64,000 nt of DNA from JASBRS01 sp964496495. Lineage in GTDB: Bacteria; Deinococcota; Deinococci; Deinococcales; Trueperaceae. Positions 23,833-32,209 of this stretch are shown in pieces; within the stretch, counting starts at the first letter, position 1, and each line of letters starts with the position of its first letter. Position numbers and translations under genes: made by a program. The DNA lies in assembly GCA_964496495.1 (NCBI GenBank), contig CAZBZU010000010.1:9793-73792 (forward strand), read 5' to 3'. The notes below the pieces were generated by a model, which had not been told where the DNA came from, did no database searches, and saw only the letters and a program-made list of their open reading frames with translations.

Positions 23833-25260
23833 TCAGGCCGCCGGGGGGATGTTCCGGTTCACGCGGAAGAAGTTGTCGGGGTCGACGCTGGCCTTCACCC
23901 GCCTGAGGCGCTGATAGTTGGCGCCGTAGGCCGCTCGCAGCCTCTCCTCGTCATCGTCGTGGAGCTGGAAGTTGACGTAGTTGCCGCCCGTGGAGTGCGG
24001 GCGTATTGCCTCCCACGAGCGTCGCGCCCAGGCGACGTGCGGATCCGGCGCGGTGCCGGGCGGCCAGGTCGCCGAGAAGCCGACGATGTAGCGGGCGTCG
24101 CGGTTGCCCACGGCCCCGTCGTCGGGCGCTCTGTCGTTCAGCGAGCCGCCGAGGTGGAACAGCACGGACTGGCTCATGGGGCTCGTGAGGCTCAGGCCGC
24201 CTTCGCGGAAGGCCTCCAGGAGCGCTCCCGAGAGGTCGGGGAGGAACTCGGTCTTCCAGTAGCGGTGCGGGCCCTTCGGCTCGTTGGCGTTGAGCATCGA
24301 CTGGAGGGCGGTGTAGGGCATCTCCGAGAGGGTGGTCGCGACCGGTTCGGGCAAGCGGCGCAGGGGGGCGAGATCCGCCTCGGGGTCGGTGCCCGAGTAG
24401 CAGGCGATCATCGCCACGATCGGCTTGCCGTGCCACGCCTGCGGAATGAAGGGAGCCGGCGGAGCGAGCCTCAGCACCACGGCCAGGGTCAGCTCCAACG
24501 GCGCGGTCGCGGTGATGTCCTGGTAGGCGCGCAGGATCTCGCCGGCCCGGTCGGCGCTCCAGGCGATCTGCCCGGCCGTGACCAGCGGCCCCACCTGATG
24601 GAGGCGATAGCCGAAGCGGGTCACGACGCCGAAGTTGCCGCTTCCGCCGCGTATCGCCCAGAAGAGGTCGCTGTTCGCGCCCTGGTTGGCCGTGCGGATC
24701 TCGCCGTCGGCGGTGACGATCTCCACCTCGTCGAGGTTGTCCACCGTCCAGCCGAAGCGGCGGGTGAGGTAGCCCCAGCCGCCGCCGAGCGTCAGCCCGG
24801 CGATCCCCGTCTCGGAGACGAAGCCGAGCACGGTGGCCAGGCCGTGCGCCTGCGTGGCGCTGTCGACGTCGCCCAGGAGGCAGCCGGGCTGTGCCTGGGC
24901 GAGCTGCCTGGACGCATCGACCGAGACGGAACGCATGAGGGACATATCGATCGTCGTGCCGCCGTGCGCGATGGCGGTGCCGGCGATGTTGTGTCCGCCG
25001 CCTCTGACGCTGACCAGCAGGTCATGCCGGCGAGCGAAGCGGACGATGGCCGCGACCTGTTCGGCGGACCGCGGCTGCACGACGAGAGCGGGCGCCCTAG
25101 CCACCATCCCGTTCCAAGTGGCGGTTGCCTCATGGAAGCCCGCCTCCCCGGGGAGGAGGACCCTGGCCCCGACGTCACGGCGCAGCTCCGCCAGGTCGTT
25201 GGCCCCGACGGCGATCGTGGGGCCGTCCAGACGGCGCACCTCCACGGCTCTCGACTCCAT
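23833..25260 (-). CDS. FAD-linked oxidase, berberine-bridge-enzyme type
   Basis: A 475-residue flavoprotein of the VAO/PCMH superfamily. The FAD domain shows VVQPRSAEQVAAIVRFARRH, VRGGGHNIAG (the His that links FAD covalently in this family) and GFVSETGIAGLTLGGGWGYLTRRFG. RGGSGNFGVVTRF and the C-terminal BBE segment NYVNFQLHDDDEERLRAAYGANYQRLRRVKASVDPDNFFRVN follow. It probably oxidises a sugar or secondary metabolite; the substrate is unknown. A purine-rich site precedes the ATG at 25260. It is divergent from a PadR gene, with two operator-like repeats between. Confidence 0.88.
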   Translation of the reverse strand: MESRAVEVRRLDGPTIAVGANDLAELRRDVGARVLLPGEAGFHEATATWNGMVARAPALVVQPRSAEQVAAIVRFARRHDLLVSVRGGGHNIAGTAIAHGGTTIDMSLMRSVSVDASRQLAQAQPGCLLGDVDSATQAHGLATVLGFVSETGIAGLTLGGGWGYLTRRFGWTVDNLDEVEIVTADGEIRTANQGANSDLFWAIRGGSGNFGVVTRFGYRLHQVGPLVTAGQIAWSADRAGEILRAYQDITATAPLELTLAVVLRLAPPAPFIPQAWHGKPIVAMIACYSGTDPEADLAPLRRLPEPVATTLSEMPYTALQSMLNANEPKGPHRYWKTEFLPDLSGALLEAFREGGLSLTSPMSQSVLFHLGGSLNDRAPDDGAVGNRDARYIVGFSATWPPGTAPDPHVAWARRSWEAIRPHSTGGNYVNFQLHDDDEERLRAAYGANYQRLRRVKASVDPDNFFRVNRNIPPAA

Positions 25261-25318
25261 GGCCTGCCTCCCTATTCCGAACGCGGCCCGGACGCGGCCG
25301 CGAGCTCGACCGGTGTTA

Positions 25319-25358
25319 TGCTCCGATTAGGAGTAAGCATATACTCCAAATTGGAGCA
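25319..25358. promoter_or_regulatory. Two PadR-type operators between oxidase and padR genes
   Basis: Two 17-bp inverted repeats of the form TRCTCC-N5-GGAGYA lie at 25319-25335 and 25342-25358, centres 23 bp apart (about two helical turns). TATACT at 25340-25345 on the plus strand overlaps the second repeat, and TATGCT on the minus strand lies between them. A dimer on each would block both divergent promoters. Confidence 0.7.
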
Positions 25359-25373
25359 AGTCAAGGGGGTCGG

Positions 25374-26051
25374 ATGAGCGACCGATTGACAACGACGTCC
25401 TACGCGGTGCTCGCTCAGGTGGCGGTGCGACCGTGGTCCACCTACGAGCTGGCCCAGCAACGCGTTCGCTACTTCCGATACGTCTGGCCCCGCGCCGAGA
25501 GCGCCATCTACCGGGAGGCGAAGCGGCTCGCCTCCATGGCGCTGGTGGAGGGAACGACCGAGTACACCGGCAAGCGGGCCCGCACCGTCTACAGCATCAC
25601 CGAGGCGGGCAAGGACGCCTTGCGGGAGTGGCTCGCCACACCGGTCTCCCCGTTCTCGATGGACTTCGAGGCGATGCTGCGCGTCTTCGTGCTGCCGCTC
25701 GGAACCAAGGACGACCTGCTCCGGACGCTCGAGCAGGTTCGCGCCGACGCGCAGGCGATGCTGCGCTTCGCGGGCGAGGTGAAGCAGGAGTTCCTCGACG
25801 GCATCAACGTCACGCAGGATCAGGTCTACATCAGGGCGCTGGTGGTGGACTTCTTCGTGAGCCTGCTCACCACCGTCGACGGGTGGGCCGAACGCTCCCT
25901 CGCTCAGGTGCGAGGCTGGGACGATCTGCTGCCGTCGCCCGGGAAGAACGAGGCGGGCCTCGAGAGGATGAAGCAGCTGCCCGTGAGGGCGCCCGAGGCG
26001 TCGCAGCGCCGGGTCGCCGTGCCTCCGCGGAGCCAGACGCGCTCGCGCTAA
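25374..26051 (+). CDS. PadR-family transcriptional regulator
   Basis: A 225-residue regulator. Residues ~5-90 are the PadR winged helix: TTTSYAVLAQVAVRPWSTYELAQQ, RAESAIYREAKRLASMALVE (recognition helix) and TVYSITEAGKDALREWLATP (wing). A helical dimerisation domain follows (residues ~100-190), as in Vir-type PadR proteins. It probably represses itself and the divergent FAD oxidase through the paired operators. The ATG at 25374 directly follows GGGGGTCGG. The last ~30 residues are basic and likely disordered. Confidence 0.87.
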   Translation: MSDRLTTTSYAVLAQVAVRPWSTYELAQQRVRYFRYVWPRAESAIYREAKRLASMALVEGTTEYTGKRARTVYSITEAGKDALREWLATPVSPFSMDFEAMLRVFVLPLGTKDDLLRTLEQVRADAQAMLRFAGEVKQEFLDGINVTQDQVYIRALVVDFFVSLLTTVDGWAERSLAQVRGWDDLLPSPGKNEAGLERMKQLPVRAPEASQRRVAVPPRSQTRSR

Positions 26052-26132
26052 CGCGGCCGCGCCGCGCGCCCGCGCGGTGATGACACTCCGGAGACATAGG
26101 CGGCTCATGATGGCGCCGTGTTCGCTGCGGCG

Positions 26133-26161
26133 TTGACAGCGGGCACGGAGCCTCGTATCGT
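26133..26161 (+). promoter_or_regulatory. Promoter TTGACA-17-TATCGT with ~300-nt leader before mgsA
   Basis: A consensus -35 and good -10 with ideal spacing predict a start near 26168, leaving ~305 nt before the mgsA ATG. The leader contains a GC-rich inverted repeat (CCGCCGC-A-GCGGCGG) and a possible 19-codon ORF at 26257-26316 preceded by GGAGGG. No known riboswitch class is recognised. Confidence 0.5.
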
Positions 26162-26473
26162 TCCGCTAGCCGACGTGATGTTGTTGAGGGAGGCGTCGGC
26201 GGTCACTGTTCGGAATGCGTCCGCGCCGCATCGGCGCGTGTGATCGGAGGGCAAGGATGGCCCGACAATCCCGACCTGGCAGCCACATCCGCTGGCTCGC
26301 GCCTGCCTGCGCCTGAGCCGCGGCGGCGTACCCCAGAGCTCACACCACCCCACCCCGGATCCATCGTCGCAGGGCGGCGACCGTGCGGCGAGCCGCCGCA
26401 GCGGCGGCGCCAAGCCCCGCGGCGCGTGGGCCGGCGGTCTCGCAGGACACCTCTCGGACGGGAGGACCCAGGC

Positions 26474-26959
26474 ATGGAAGCACTCAAACGCGTCGCGCTG
26501 GTGGCGCATGACAACCGCAAGGCGGACCTCATCGAATGGGTGACGTGGAATCACGACACGCTGGCGAGCTATGAGCTGATCTGCACCGGGACTACCGGGC
26601 GCTTGATCGAGGAGGCGCTCGAGGCGGGGCGGGCGGAGCGTCGCGACCGCCCCGGAGCCGTGCCGGTGGCCAAGCTGAAGTCCGGGCCTCTGGGCGGCGA
26701 CCAGCAGCTCGGCGCCATGATCGCCGACGGCAAGATCGACGTGCTGGTCTTCTTCTGGGATCCTATGGAGCCCCAGCCGCACGACGTGGACGTCAAGGCG
26801 CTCCTGCGGATCGCGGTCGTCTACAACATTCCGGTGGCCTGCAACCGCTCGACGGCCGACTTCCTGGTGTCGTCGCCGCTGATGAGGCAGGCCTACCGGC
26901 CCATCCTGCGCGACTACGAGGCGCACGAGCGCCGGCCGCTGCCGGGCGCCCGCGCCTAG
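26474..26959 (+). CDS. mgsA: Methylglyoxal synthase
   Basis: A 161-residue enzyme converting dihydroxyacetone phosphate to methylglyoxal plus phosphate, the overflow bypass of lower glycolysis. Residues match the family closely: VALVAHDNRK, CTGTTGRLI, SGPLGGDQQLGAMIADGKIDVLVFFWDP (catalytic Asp in GGDQQ), PHDVDVKALLR (His/Asp) and NIPVACNRSTADFL. The length is typical, with a short extra C-terminus. GGAGG lies 8 nt before the ATG. It is preceded by a long leader and followed by a small membrane protein gene. Confidence 0.95.
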   Translation: MEALKRVALVAHDNRKADLIEWVTWNHDTLASYELICTGTTGRLIEEALEAGRAERRDRPGAVPVAKLKSGPLGGDQQLGAMIADGKIDVLVFFWDPMEPQPHDVDVKALLRIAVVYNIPVACNRSTADFLVSSPLMRQAYRPILRDYEAHERRPLPGARA

Positions 26960-27036
26960 GCGGCGGGGGAGACGAGACCGCCGGGCTCCGCTCGACGGCG
27001 TCGTGAGGGACGCGTGGAACGGCGTGGAGGGTTGAT

Positions 27037-27228
27037 ATGCAAGTCTGGATCGTAGCGCTGCTGACGGGCTATCTGGCCGGCTCCGTGGCGACCGCCGTCG
27101 TCCTCTGGCGCACCGCCCGGCGGCTGGGGCCGAGGGCGCGGGCGCGCGTGAACTGGTGGTACCTGGCGGGCGCGGTGCTGGTGTGGCCGCTGGCGGTGGT
27201 GGCGGGCGCGCTCTACGTGCTGGATTGA
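27037..27228 (+). CDS. Small two-helix membrane protein
   Basis: A 63-residue protein of two hydrophobic helices (VWIVALLTGYLAGSVATAVVLW and WYLAGAVLVWPLAVVAGALYVL) joined by a basic loop, which should face the cytoplasm. GGAGG lies 6 nt before the ATG, supporting translation. It could not be assigned to a family. It lies 77 nt after mgsA and 98 nt before the beta-galactosidase gene. Confidence 0.6.
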   Translation: MQVWIVALLTGYLAGSVATAVVLWRTARRLGPRARARVNWWYLAGAVLVWPLAVVAGALYVLD

Positions 27229-27326
27229 GCGGGGCGTCGGCGGCCCAGCCGGCGCGCGACGTGCGTTGCGCCGGATCCCCGGGCTACCGTGCCGGTCGGA
27301 CGAGGCGTAGCCTTGAGTGAGGCACC

Positions 27327-29279
27327 ATGCTGGGCGTGTGCTACTACCCTGAGCAGTGGCCGGAGCAGCGCTGGGCCGAGGACGCCCGCCGGATGCGCGA
27401 GCTCGGCCTGCGGACCGTGCGCATCGGCGAGTTCGCCTGGAGCCGGCTCGAGCCCGAGCCCGGCCGGCTGGAGCTCGACTGGCTGCAGCGTGCCATCGAC
27501 ACGCTGGCGGCGGAGTCGCTGGGTGTCGTCGTGGGCACGCCCACCGCGGCGCCGCCGAAGTGGCTGGTCGACCGCTACCCGGAGGTTCTCGGCTACGACG
27601 ATCAGGGCCGGGTGCGTGGCTTCGGCTCGCGGCGCCACTACAGCTTCAGCAGCCGCCGCTACTTGGACGAGAGCCGGCGCATCGTCGGCGTGCTGGCCGA
27701 TCGCTTCGGCCGCCACCCGGCCGTGATCGGCTGGCAGATCGACAACGAGTACGGCGACCACGACACCGTCCGCAGCTACGGTCCCGAGGACCTGCGGGCG
27801 TTCCGGAGCTGGCTGGCGCGGCGCTACGGCACCGTCGCGTCGCTGAACGCCGCCTGGGGGAACGCCTTCTGGAGCATGGAGGTGCGGTCCTTCGGGGAGG
27901 TGGGCCTGCCGAACGGCACGGTGGCCGAGGCCAATCCGGCGCACCGGCTCGACTTCTTCCGCTTCGCGTCGGAGCAGGTGGCGGCCTTCAACCGGGCGCA
28001 GGCGGAGATCGTCCGGCGCGCCTCGCCCGGGCGCTTCTTGGTCCACAACTTCATGGGCTTCTCCGGCCAGTTCGACCACTACCGGGTGGCGGCGGACCTC
28101 GACCTGGCGGGGTGGGACAGCTACCCGCTGGGCCTCACCGAGCTGATGGCCCTGCCTGACGAGCTCAGGCTGCGCTATGCCCGGTCCGGGCATGCGGACG
28201 TCGCGGCCTTCCACCACGACCTCTATCGCGGCGTCGGCGGCGGACGCTTCCGGGTGATGGAGCAGCAGCCGGGGCCGGTGAACTGGGCCCCCCACAACCC
28301 GGCGCCGGCGCCGGGGGTGGTCCGCCTGTGGACGTGGGAAGCTCTGGCTCACGGCGCGGAGGCCGTGTCCTACTTCCGCTGGCGGCAGGCGCCGGTCGCT
28401 CAGGAGCAGATGCACGCCGGGCTGACCCTGCCCGACGGCCGGCCCGCCCCGGCCGCCGAGGAGGTGCGGACGGTGGCCGCCGAGCTCGCGCGGGTCGAGC
28501 TCGCGCCCGGCCGCCGCGCGCCGGTAGCGCTCCTGCACGACTACCCGGCCGAGTGGGCGGGGGAGATCCAGCCGCATGGCGCGGAGTGGAGCGTTCCGTC
28601 GTTGCGCTTTGCGACGTACAGCGCGCTTCGCGGTCTCGGCCTCGACGTCGACATCGTGCCGGCCGGCAGCGATCTCTCCGGATACGCCCTGGTGGTGGTG
28701 CCCACGCTGCCGATCGTCGACCCCGAGGCGCTCGAGGCGTTGCGCGCGTTCGACGGGCCGCTGCTGCTGGGGCCGCGCAGCGGCAGCAAGACCGCCGCCT
28801 TCCAGGTTCCCGAGACGTTGCCGCCGGGGCCGCTGCAGGCGCTGATCCCCGTGCGCGTGCTATGGGTGGAGAGCCTACCGCCCGGCCTGGAGGTCGGGCT
28901 GGCGTGGCGAGGGCGACGCTACCGCGTCGGCACCTGGCTGGAACGGGTCGAGGCCCTCCGCGGGGCCAACCTCGCGCCCGAGGCGCGCTTCGAGGACGGG
29001 CAGGGTGCCGTCTGGCGGGCGGGGAACGTGCGCTACCTGGCCTTCTGGCCCGGGGCGCCGTTCCTGGCCGACTACCTGGCGGCGCTGGCGACCGAGGCCG
29101 GCATCGAGGTCCGGCCCCTGCCGGAGGGCGTCCGGCTGCGGCGCCGCGGCCGGCTCACCTTCGCGTTCAACTACACGCCTGCCGAGCAGCGAGTCGATGC
29201 CCCCGCCTCGGCGCGGTTCGTGCTGGGGTCGCCGGTTCTGGGGCCCTACGACGTCGCGGCGTGGACCGAGGGGGCGTGA
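27327..29279 (+). CDS. Beta-galactosidase, glycoside hydrolase family 42
   Basis: A 650-residue GH42 enzyme. The opening MLGVCYYPEQWPEQRWAEDA is the family start. The acid/base Glu is E141 in WQIDNEYGDH and the nucleophile is E312 in RVMEQQPGPVNW. A trimerisation domain (residues ~390-590) and a C-terminal small beta domain follow. It hydrolyses terminal beta-galactosides in the cytoplasm. The zinc-site cysteines of some relatives are absent. The ATG follows TAGCCT and a weak GAGG site. No sugar importer is adjacent on this strand, so its physiological substrate is open. Confidence 0.93.
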   Translation: MLGVCYYPEQWPEQRWAEDARRMRELGLRTVRIGEFAWSRLEPEPGRLELDWLQRAIDTLAAESLGVVVGTPTAAPPKWLVDRYPEVLGYDDQGRVRGFGSRRHYSFSSRRYLDESRRIVGVLADRFGRHPAVIGWQIDNEYGDHDTVRSYGPEDLRAFRSWLARRYGTVASLNAAWGNAFWSMEVRSFGEVGLPNGTVAEANPAHRLDFFRFASEQVAAFNRAQAEIVRRASPGRFLVHNFMGFSGQFDHYRVAADLDLAGWDSYPLGLTELMALPDELRLRYARSGHADVAAFHHDLYRGVGGGRFRVMEQQPGPVNWAPHNPAPAPGVVRLWTWEALAHGAEAVSYFRWRQAPVAQEQMHAGLTLPDGRPAPAAEEVRTVAAELARVELAPGRRAPVALLHDYPAEWAGEIQPHGAEWSVPSLRFATYSALRGLGLDVDIVPAGSDLSGYALVVVPTLPIVDPEALEALRAFDGPLLLGPRSGSKTAAFQVPETLPPGPLQALIPVRVLWVESLPPGLEVGLAWRGRRYRVGTWLERVEALRGANLAPEARFEDGQGAVWRAGNVRYLAFWPGAPFLADYLAALATEAGIEVRPLPEGVRLRRRGRLTFAFNYTPAEQRVDAPASARFVLGSPVLGPYDVAAWTEGA

Positions 29280-29349
29280 GGCTCCGCCCGCCGGGGCCGC
29301 CGGCAGCGCGCCCGGCCGACCGCACCCGCCGGCCGCCTGCGGGCCGCCA

Positions 29350-29559
29350 GCGGCCCGCGCCAGGGGGTCAGTAGAGCAGCGCCAGCGCCCGCGGCTCCTC
29401 GGCCNNNNNNNNNNNNNNNNNNNNNNNNNNNNNNNNNNNNNNNNNNNNNNNNNNNNNNNNNNNNNNNNNNNNNNNNNNNNNNNNNNNNNNNNNNNNNNNN
29501 NNNNGCGGCCCGCGCCAGGGGGTCAGTAGAGCAGCGCCAGCGCCCGCGGCTCCTCGGCC
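29350..29559. repeat. Assembly gap flanked by an exact 55-nt duplication
   Basis: Bases 29350-29404 are identical to 29505-29559, with exactly 100 N between. A 55-nt identical flank is what two contig ends sharing one k-mer look like. The stretch contains the stop and last codons of the E2-like gene twice. The gap is probably artificial, and no biological repeat should be inferred. Confidence 0.85.
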
Positions 29560-30707
29560 AGCGCGATCACGCGGTCACTGAAGGCGGCGGCCTCCGCGAC
29601 CCTTACGCGGGCAGGATCGAAGGCGAAGGCGAGCCTGAGCGCGCGCGTCACGACCGCTGCGCCGCCCTCGGCAAGCACCCGCTCGTCGCTGCGACCCACG
29701 ACGACCTCCACGATGCCCGCCCCGGCCGGCAGGCTGTCTGAAACGAGGTCGACGCGGCTGTCGCTGAGATCGAGGAGGCCGACGTCGGCGGCAACCTTGG
29801 ATGCCTCCAGGGCCTCGGCGTCCCCGCGCTCGCTGCCTGCAACCCGCGCCCGGGCGAGCGCGGCGAGGCTGACGGCGTCGGTCAGGGGCACCGTGAGCGA
29901 GCTGACCTCGCCGTCGTGGACGCGCCGGTAGTGCAACCTGGCGCTCGCGCCGGAGCCCGAGAGCGGCTGCCGCGACCACGCCGCGGCCAGGAAGCGCGCG
30001 ATCAGGTCGCCGAGGGCCAGGCCGGCGCCGTCCGCCTGGTCGCGCAGCCAGCTCTGCGCCCAATCCAGGACCGCCAGCAGCGAGCCGGCCGCCAGCGTGC
30101 GCTCGAACCGGAGCGGCGCGACCGCCGCTGCCGGGCGCGCGGCCGGGCGCGCGGCCGCATCCGTCACGTCGGCGGCGAGCACCGCGCCGTCCGGACCGCG
30201 GCCGCGGCCGCGGAGAGGCTCCAACGCCACGCCCTGCTCGGCGGCCAGCCGCCGGGCCTTGGGTGACGCAGGAACGATGCCCGCCACGGTCGCGCTCCGG
30301 GCGGCCCTCACGCCGCCCACGGTCAGGTTGGCGGCGTTCGCACCGCCGCCCGCGCGGGCGGCGCCGGCCGCCGCCAGCCCGGCCTGGGCCGACGTGGTCG
30401 GCTCCGGCGTTGGCCCTGCCGCCGCTGTCTGTACCGGCGTGGTCGGCGTGCCCTGCGGCGCCTCCTCCCCCTCGGCCAGCACGACGGCGATCACGCTGCC
30501 GGCCTTCACCTCGTCGCCGGCCGCGGCGCGGATGCCCGCGAGCGTGCCCGAGGCGGGGGCGTCGAGCTCCATGGTGGCCTTGTCGGTCTCGACCTCCATG
30601 ATCGGCTCGCCTTGCTCCACGTGCTCGCCGTCCCGCTTGAGCCAAGCGAGGAGGACCGCGGTGTCCTGGTTCATCCCCAGGACCGGCATGATCACGTCCT
30701 TGGCCAT
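29523..30707 (-). CDS. E2-like lipoyl protein with degenerate acyltransferase site
   Basis: A 394-residue protein in 2-oxoacid dehydrogenase E2 layout. Residues 1-80 are a lipoyl domain (VETDKATMELDAP, lipoyl-Lys in DKA), then an Ala/Pro linker, an E3-binding domain (ASPKARRLAAEQGVALEPLRGRGRGPDGAVLAADV) and a CAT-like domain. In active E2s the end reads DHRVVDG; here the aligned residues 364-370 are DPARVRV, so the catalytic His and the conserved Asp are missing. It may act only as lipoyl carrier or core scaffold. It is last in the minus-strand operon with E1 alpha, E1 beta and the M24 protein. Confidence 0.85.
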   Translation of the reverse strand: MAKDVIMPVLGMNQDTAVLLAWLKRDGEHVEQGEPIMEVETDKATMELDAPASGTLAGIRAAAGDEVKAGSVIAVVLAEGEEAPQGTPTTPVQTAAAGPTPEPTTSAQAGLAAAGAARAGGGANAANLTVGGVRAARSATVAGIVPASPKARRLAAEQGVALEPLRGRGRGPDGAVLAADVTDAAARPAARPAAAVAPLRFERTLAAGSLLAVLDWAQSWLRDQADGAGLALGDLIARFLAAAWSRQPLSGSGASARLHYRRVHDGEVSSLTVPLTDAVSLAALARARVAGSERGDAEALEASKVAADVGLLDLSDSRVDLVSDSLPAGAGIVEVVVGRSDERVLAEGGAAVVTRALRLAFAFDPARVRVAEAAAFSDRVIALAEEPRALALLY

Positions 30708-30747
30708 GGCTCCCTCTCTGGCCTCCCGGCCGGCCCCTGCGCCGCCC

Positions 30748-32136
30748 TCAGCCCTTGCCGTCCAGGGCGGCGGCGCCGGCGTCCGCGACGGGCATGCGCG
30801 GGGCTCCCGGCACGCCCGGCTTGCCGTTCGGGAACACGCGCGCGTTGTTGTAGTTGCTCTCGGTCTCGCGGATGCCCGGCAGGTCGCCGAGGGCCGTGTA
30901 GTACTTGGGCCCCGCAACCATCAGCTCCTCGGCGGGGAAGCGGCTGATGATCTCGCAGCCGTCGCTGGTGACCACCAGCTCCTCCTCGATGCGGGCGGCG
31001 GACCAGCCGTCGGAGGCGGGCCAGAACGTCTCGAGCGCGAAGACCATGCCCTCCTCGATCACCTCGGGGTGGTCGAAGGAGAACAGCCGGCTGAAGATCG
31101 GCTTCTCCCAGATGTTGAGGCCCAGACCGTGGCCGTACTGCAGGGCGAAGGCGAGCTCCTCGTCGGGGAAGCCGAACTCCTCGGCCTTGGGCCACACCTG
31201 CACCACCTCGGCGGTGGTGACGCCAGGCTTGATCAGGCTGATGGCGTGGTCGAGCAGGTCGCGGCACTTGGCGTAGGCGTCGACCTGTGCCTGGCTGGCG
31301 CTGCCTACCGCGAAGGTGCGGTAGTAGCAGGTGCGGTAGCCCATGTAGCTCTGCAGGATGTCGAAGTAGGCAGGGTCGCCGGGACGCAGCATGCGGTCCG
31401 AGGCGACGTGCGGGTGCGGGTTGCAGCGCTCGCCGCTGATGGCATTGACGCCCTCGACCATCTCGCTGCCGTGGCGGTAGAGGAAGTCGCTCACCAGCCC
31501 CACCAGATCGTTCTCGCGCACGCCGGGCCGCAGCTTCTCGTAGAGCTGATCGTAGGCGGCGTCGACCATGCCGGCGGCGTGGGTGAGCAGCATGATCTCG
31601 TCCTCGGTCTTGATCTTGCGGGCCTCGAGCATCATCTGCTGCCCGTCGATGACGGTGATGCCCGACTTCTGCAGGGCGAACAGCACCGGCGGCTCGACGA
31701 TGTCGATGGCCACCGGCTCGCCGGCGAGCCCGCGCTCCTCGAGCTCGTCCTTGACCCAGCGCGCCACCTTCTCGGCGCGCCCCATCTGCGGGCTGATGGT
31801 GCCGCGCAGCATCGACACGCCCGGGCGCGAGCGCTCGGCTCCGTCGAGCCAGGGCGCGTAGAGCTGGTGGTGCTTGGCTGCCGAGCCGAAGTCCCAGAGG
31901 ATCGGCTCGTCGCCCTGGGGGAGCAGCGTGAAGCGCGCCACCTTGTCCTGGGCCCAGGTGCCGATGTGGGTGCTGGTGATGTAGCGGACGTTGTTCATGT
32001 CGAAGCACAGCAGCGCGCCGGCCTCCGAGCCCGCCAGCACCTTCTTGATGCGCGCCAGACGCTCTCGCCTCAGGCGCTCGAAGTTGATGCGCTCCTCCCA
32101 GTCGACCGCCATGACGCCGTGTGTGTGAATGGCCAT
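30748..32136 (-). CDS. M24-fold (Xaa-Pro peptidase/creatinase/DddP-like) protein
   Basis: A 462-residue pita-bread-fold protein. The N-terminal creatinase domain has GALLCFDMNNVRYITSTHIGTW, similar in style to DMSP lyase DddP. In the catalytic domain the metal ligands should be Asp, Asp, His, Glu, Glu. I see Asp in DPAYFDI, His in QYGHGLGL, Glu in FALETFW and Glu in EEELVVT. The second Asp (usually SDITRTF) is replaced, as the aligned segment reads TCYYRTF. It is therefore probably not a standard dinuclear peptidase. GAGGAGG precedes the ATG. It lies between E1 beta and E2-like genes, suggesting it processes a pathway substrate. Confidence 0.8.
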   Translation of the reverse strand: MAIHTHGVMAVDWEERINFERLRRERLARIKKVLAGSEAGALLCFDMNNVRYITSTHIGTWAQDKVARFTLLPQGDEPILWDFGSAAKHHQLYAPWLDGAERSRPGVSMLRGTISPQMGRAEKVARWVKDELEERGLAGEPVAIDIVEPPVLFALQKSGITVIDGQQMMLEARKIKTEDEIMLLTHAAGMVDAAYDQLYEKLRPGVRENDLVGLVSDFLYRHGSEMVEGVNAISGERCNPHPHVASDRMLRPGDPAYFDILQSYMGYRTCYYRTFAVGSASQAQVDAYAKCRDLLDHAISLIKPGVTTAEVVQVWPKAEEFGFPDEELAFALQYGHGLGLNIWEKPIFSRLFSFDHPEVIEEGMVFALETFWPASDGWSAARIEEELVVTSDGCEIISRFPAEELMVAGPKYYTALGDLPGIRETESNYNNARVFPNGKPGVPGAPRMPVADAGAAALDGKG

Positions 32137-32209
32137 GCAGATCAGCCTCCTCGTTGCGTGCCGCCGCCGCTCCGCGCGGGCGGACGCGCCCGGCGGCCGG
32201 CGACCGCAT

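Noticed and set aside
29350..29559. Direct repeat around the gap as an insertion-sequence target duplication
   Set aside because: 55 nt is far too long for a target duplication, the insert is only N, and the repeat equals a plausible assembler k-mer.
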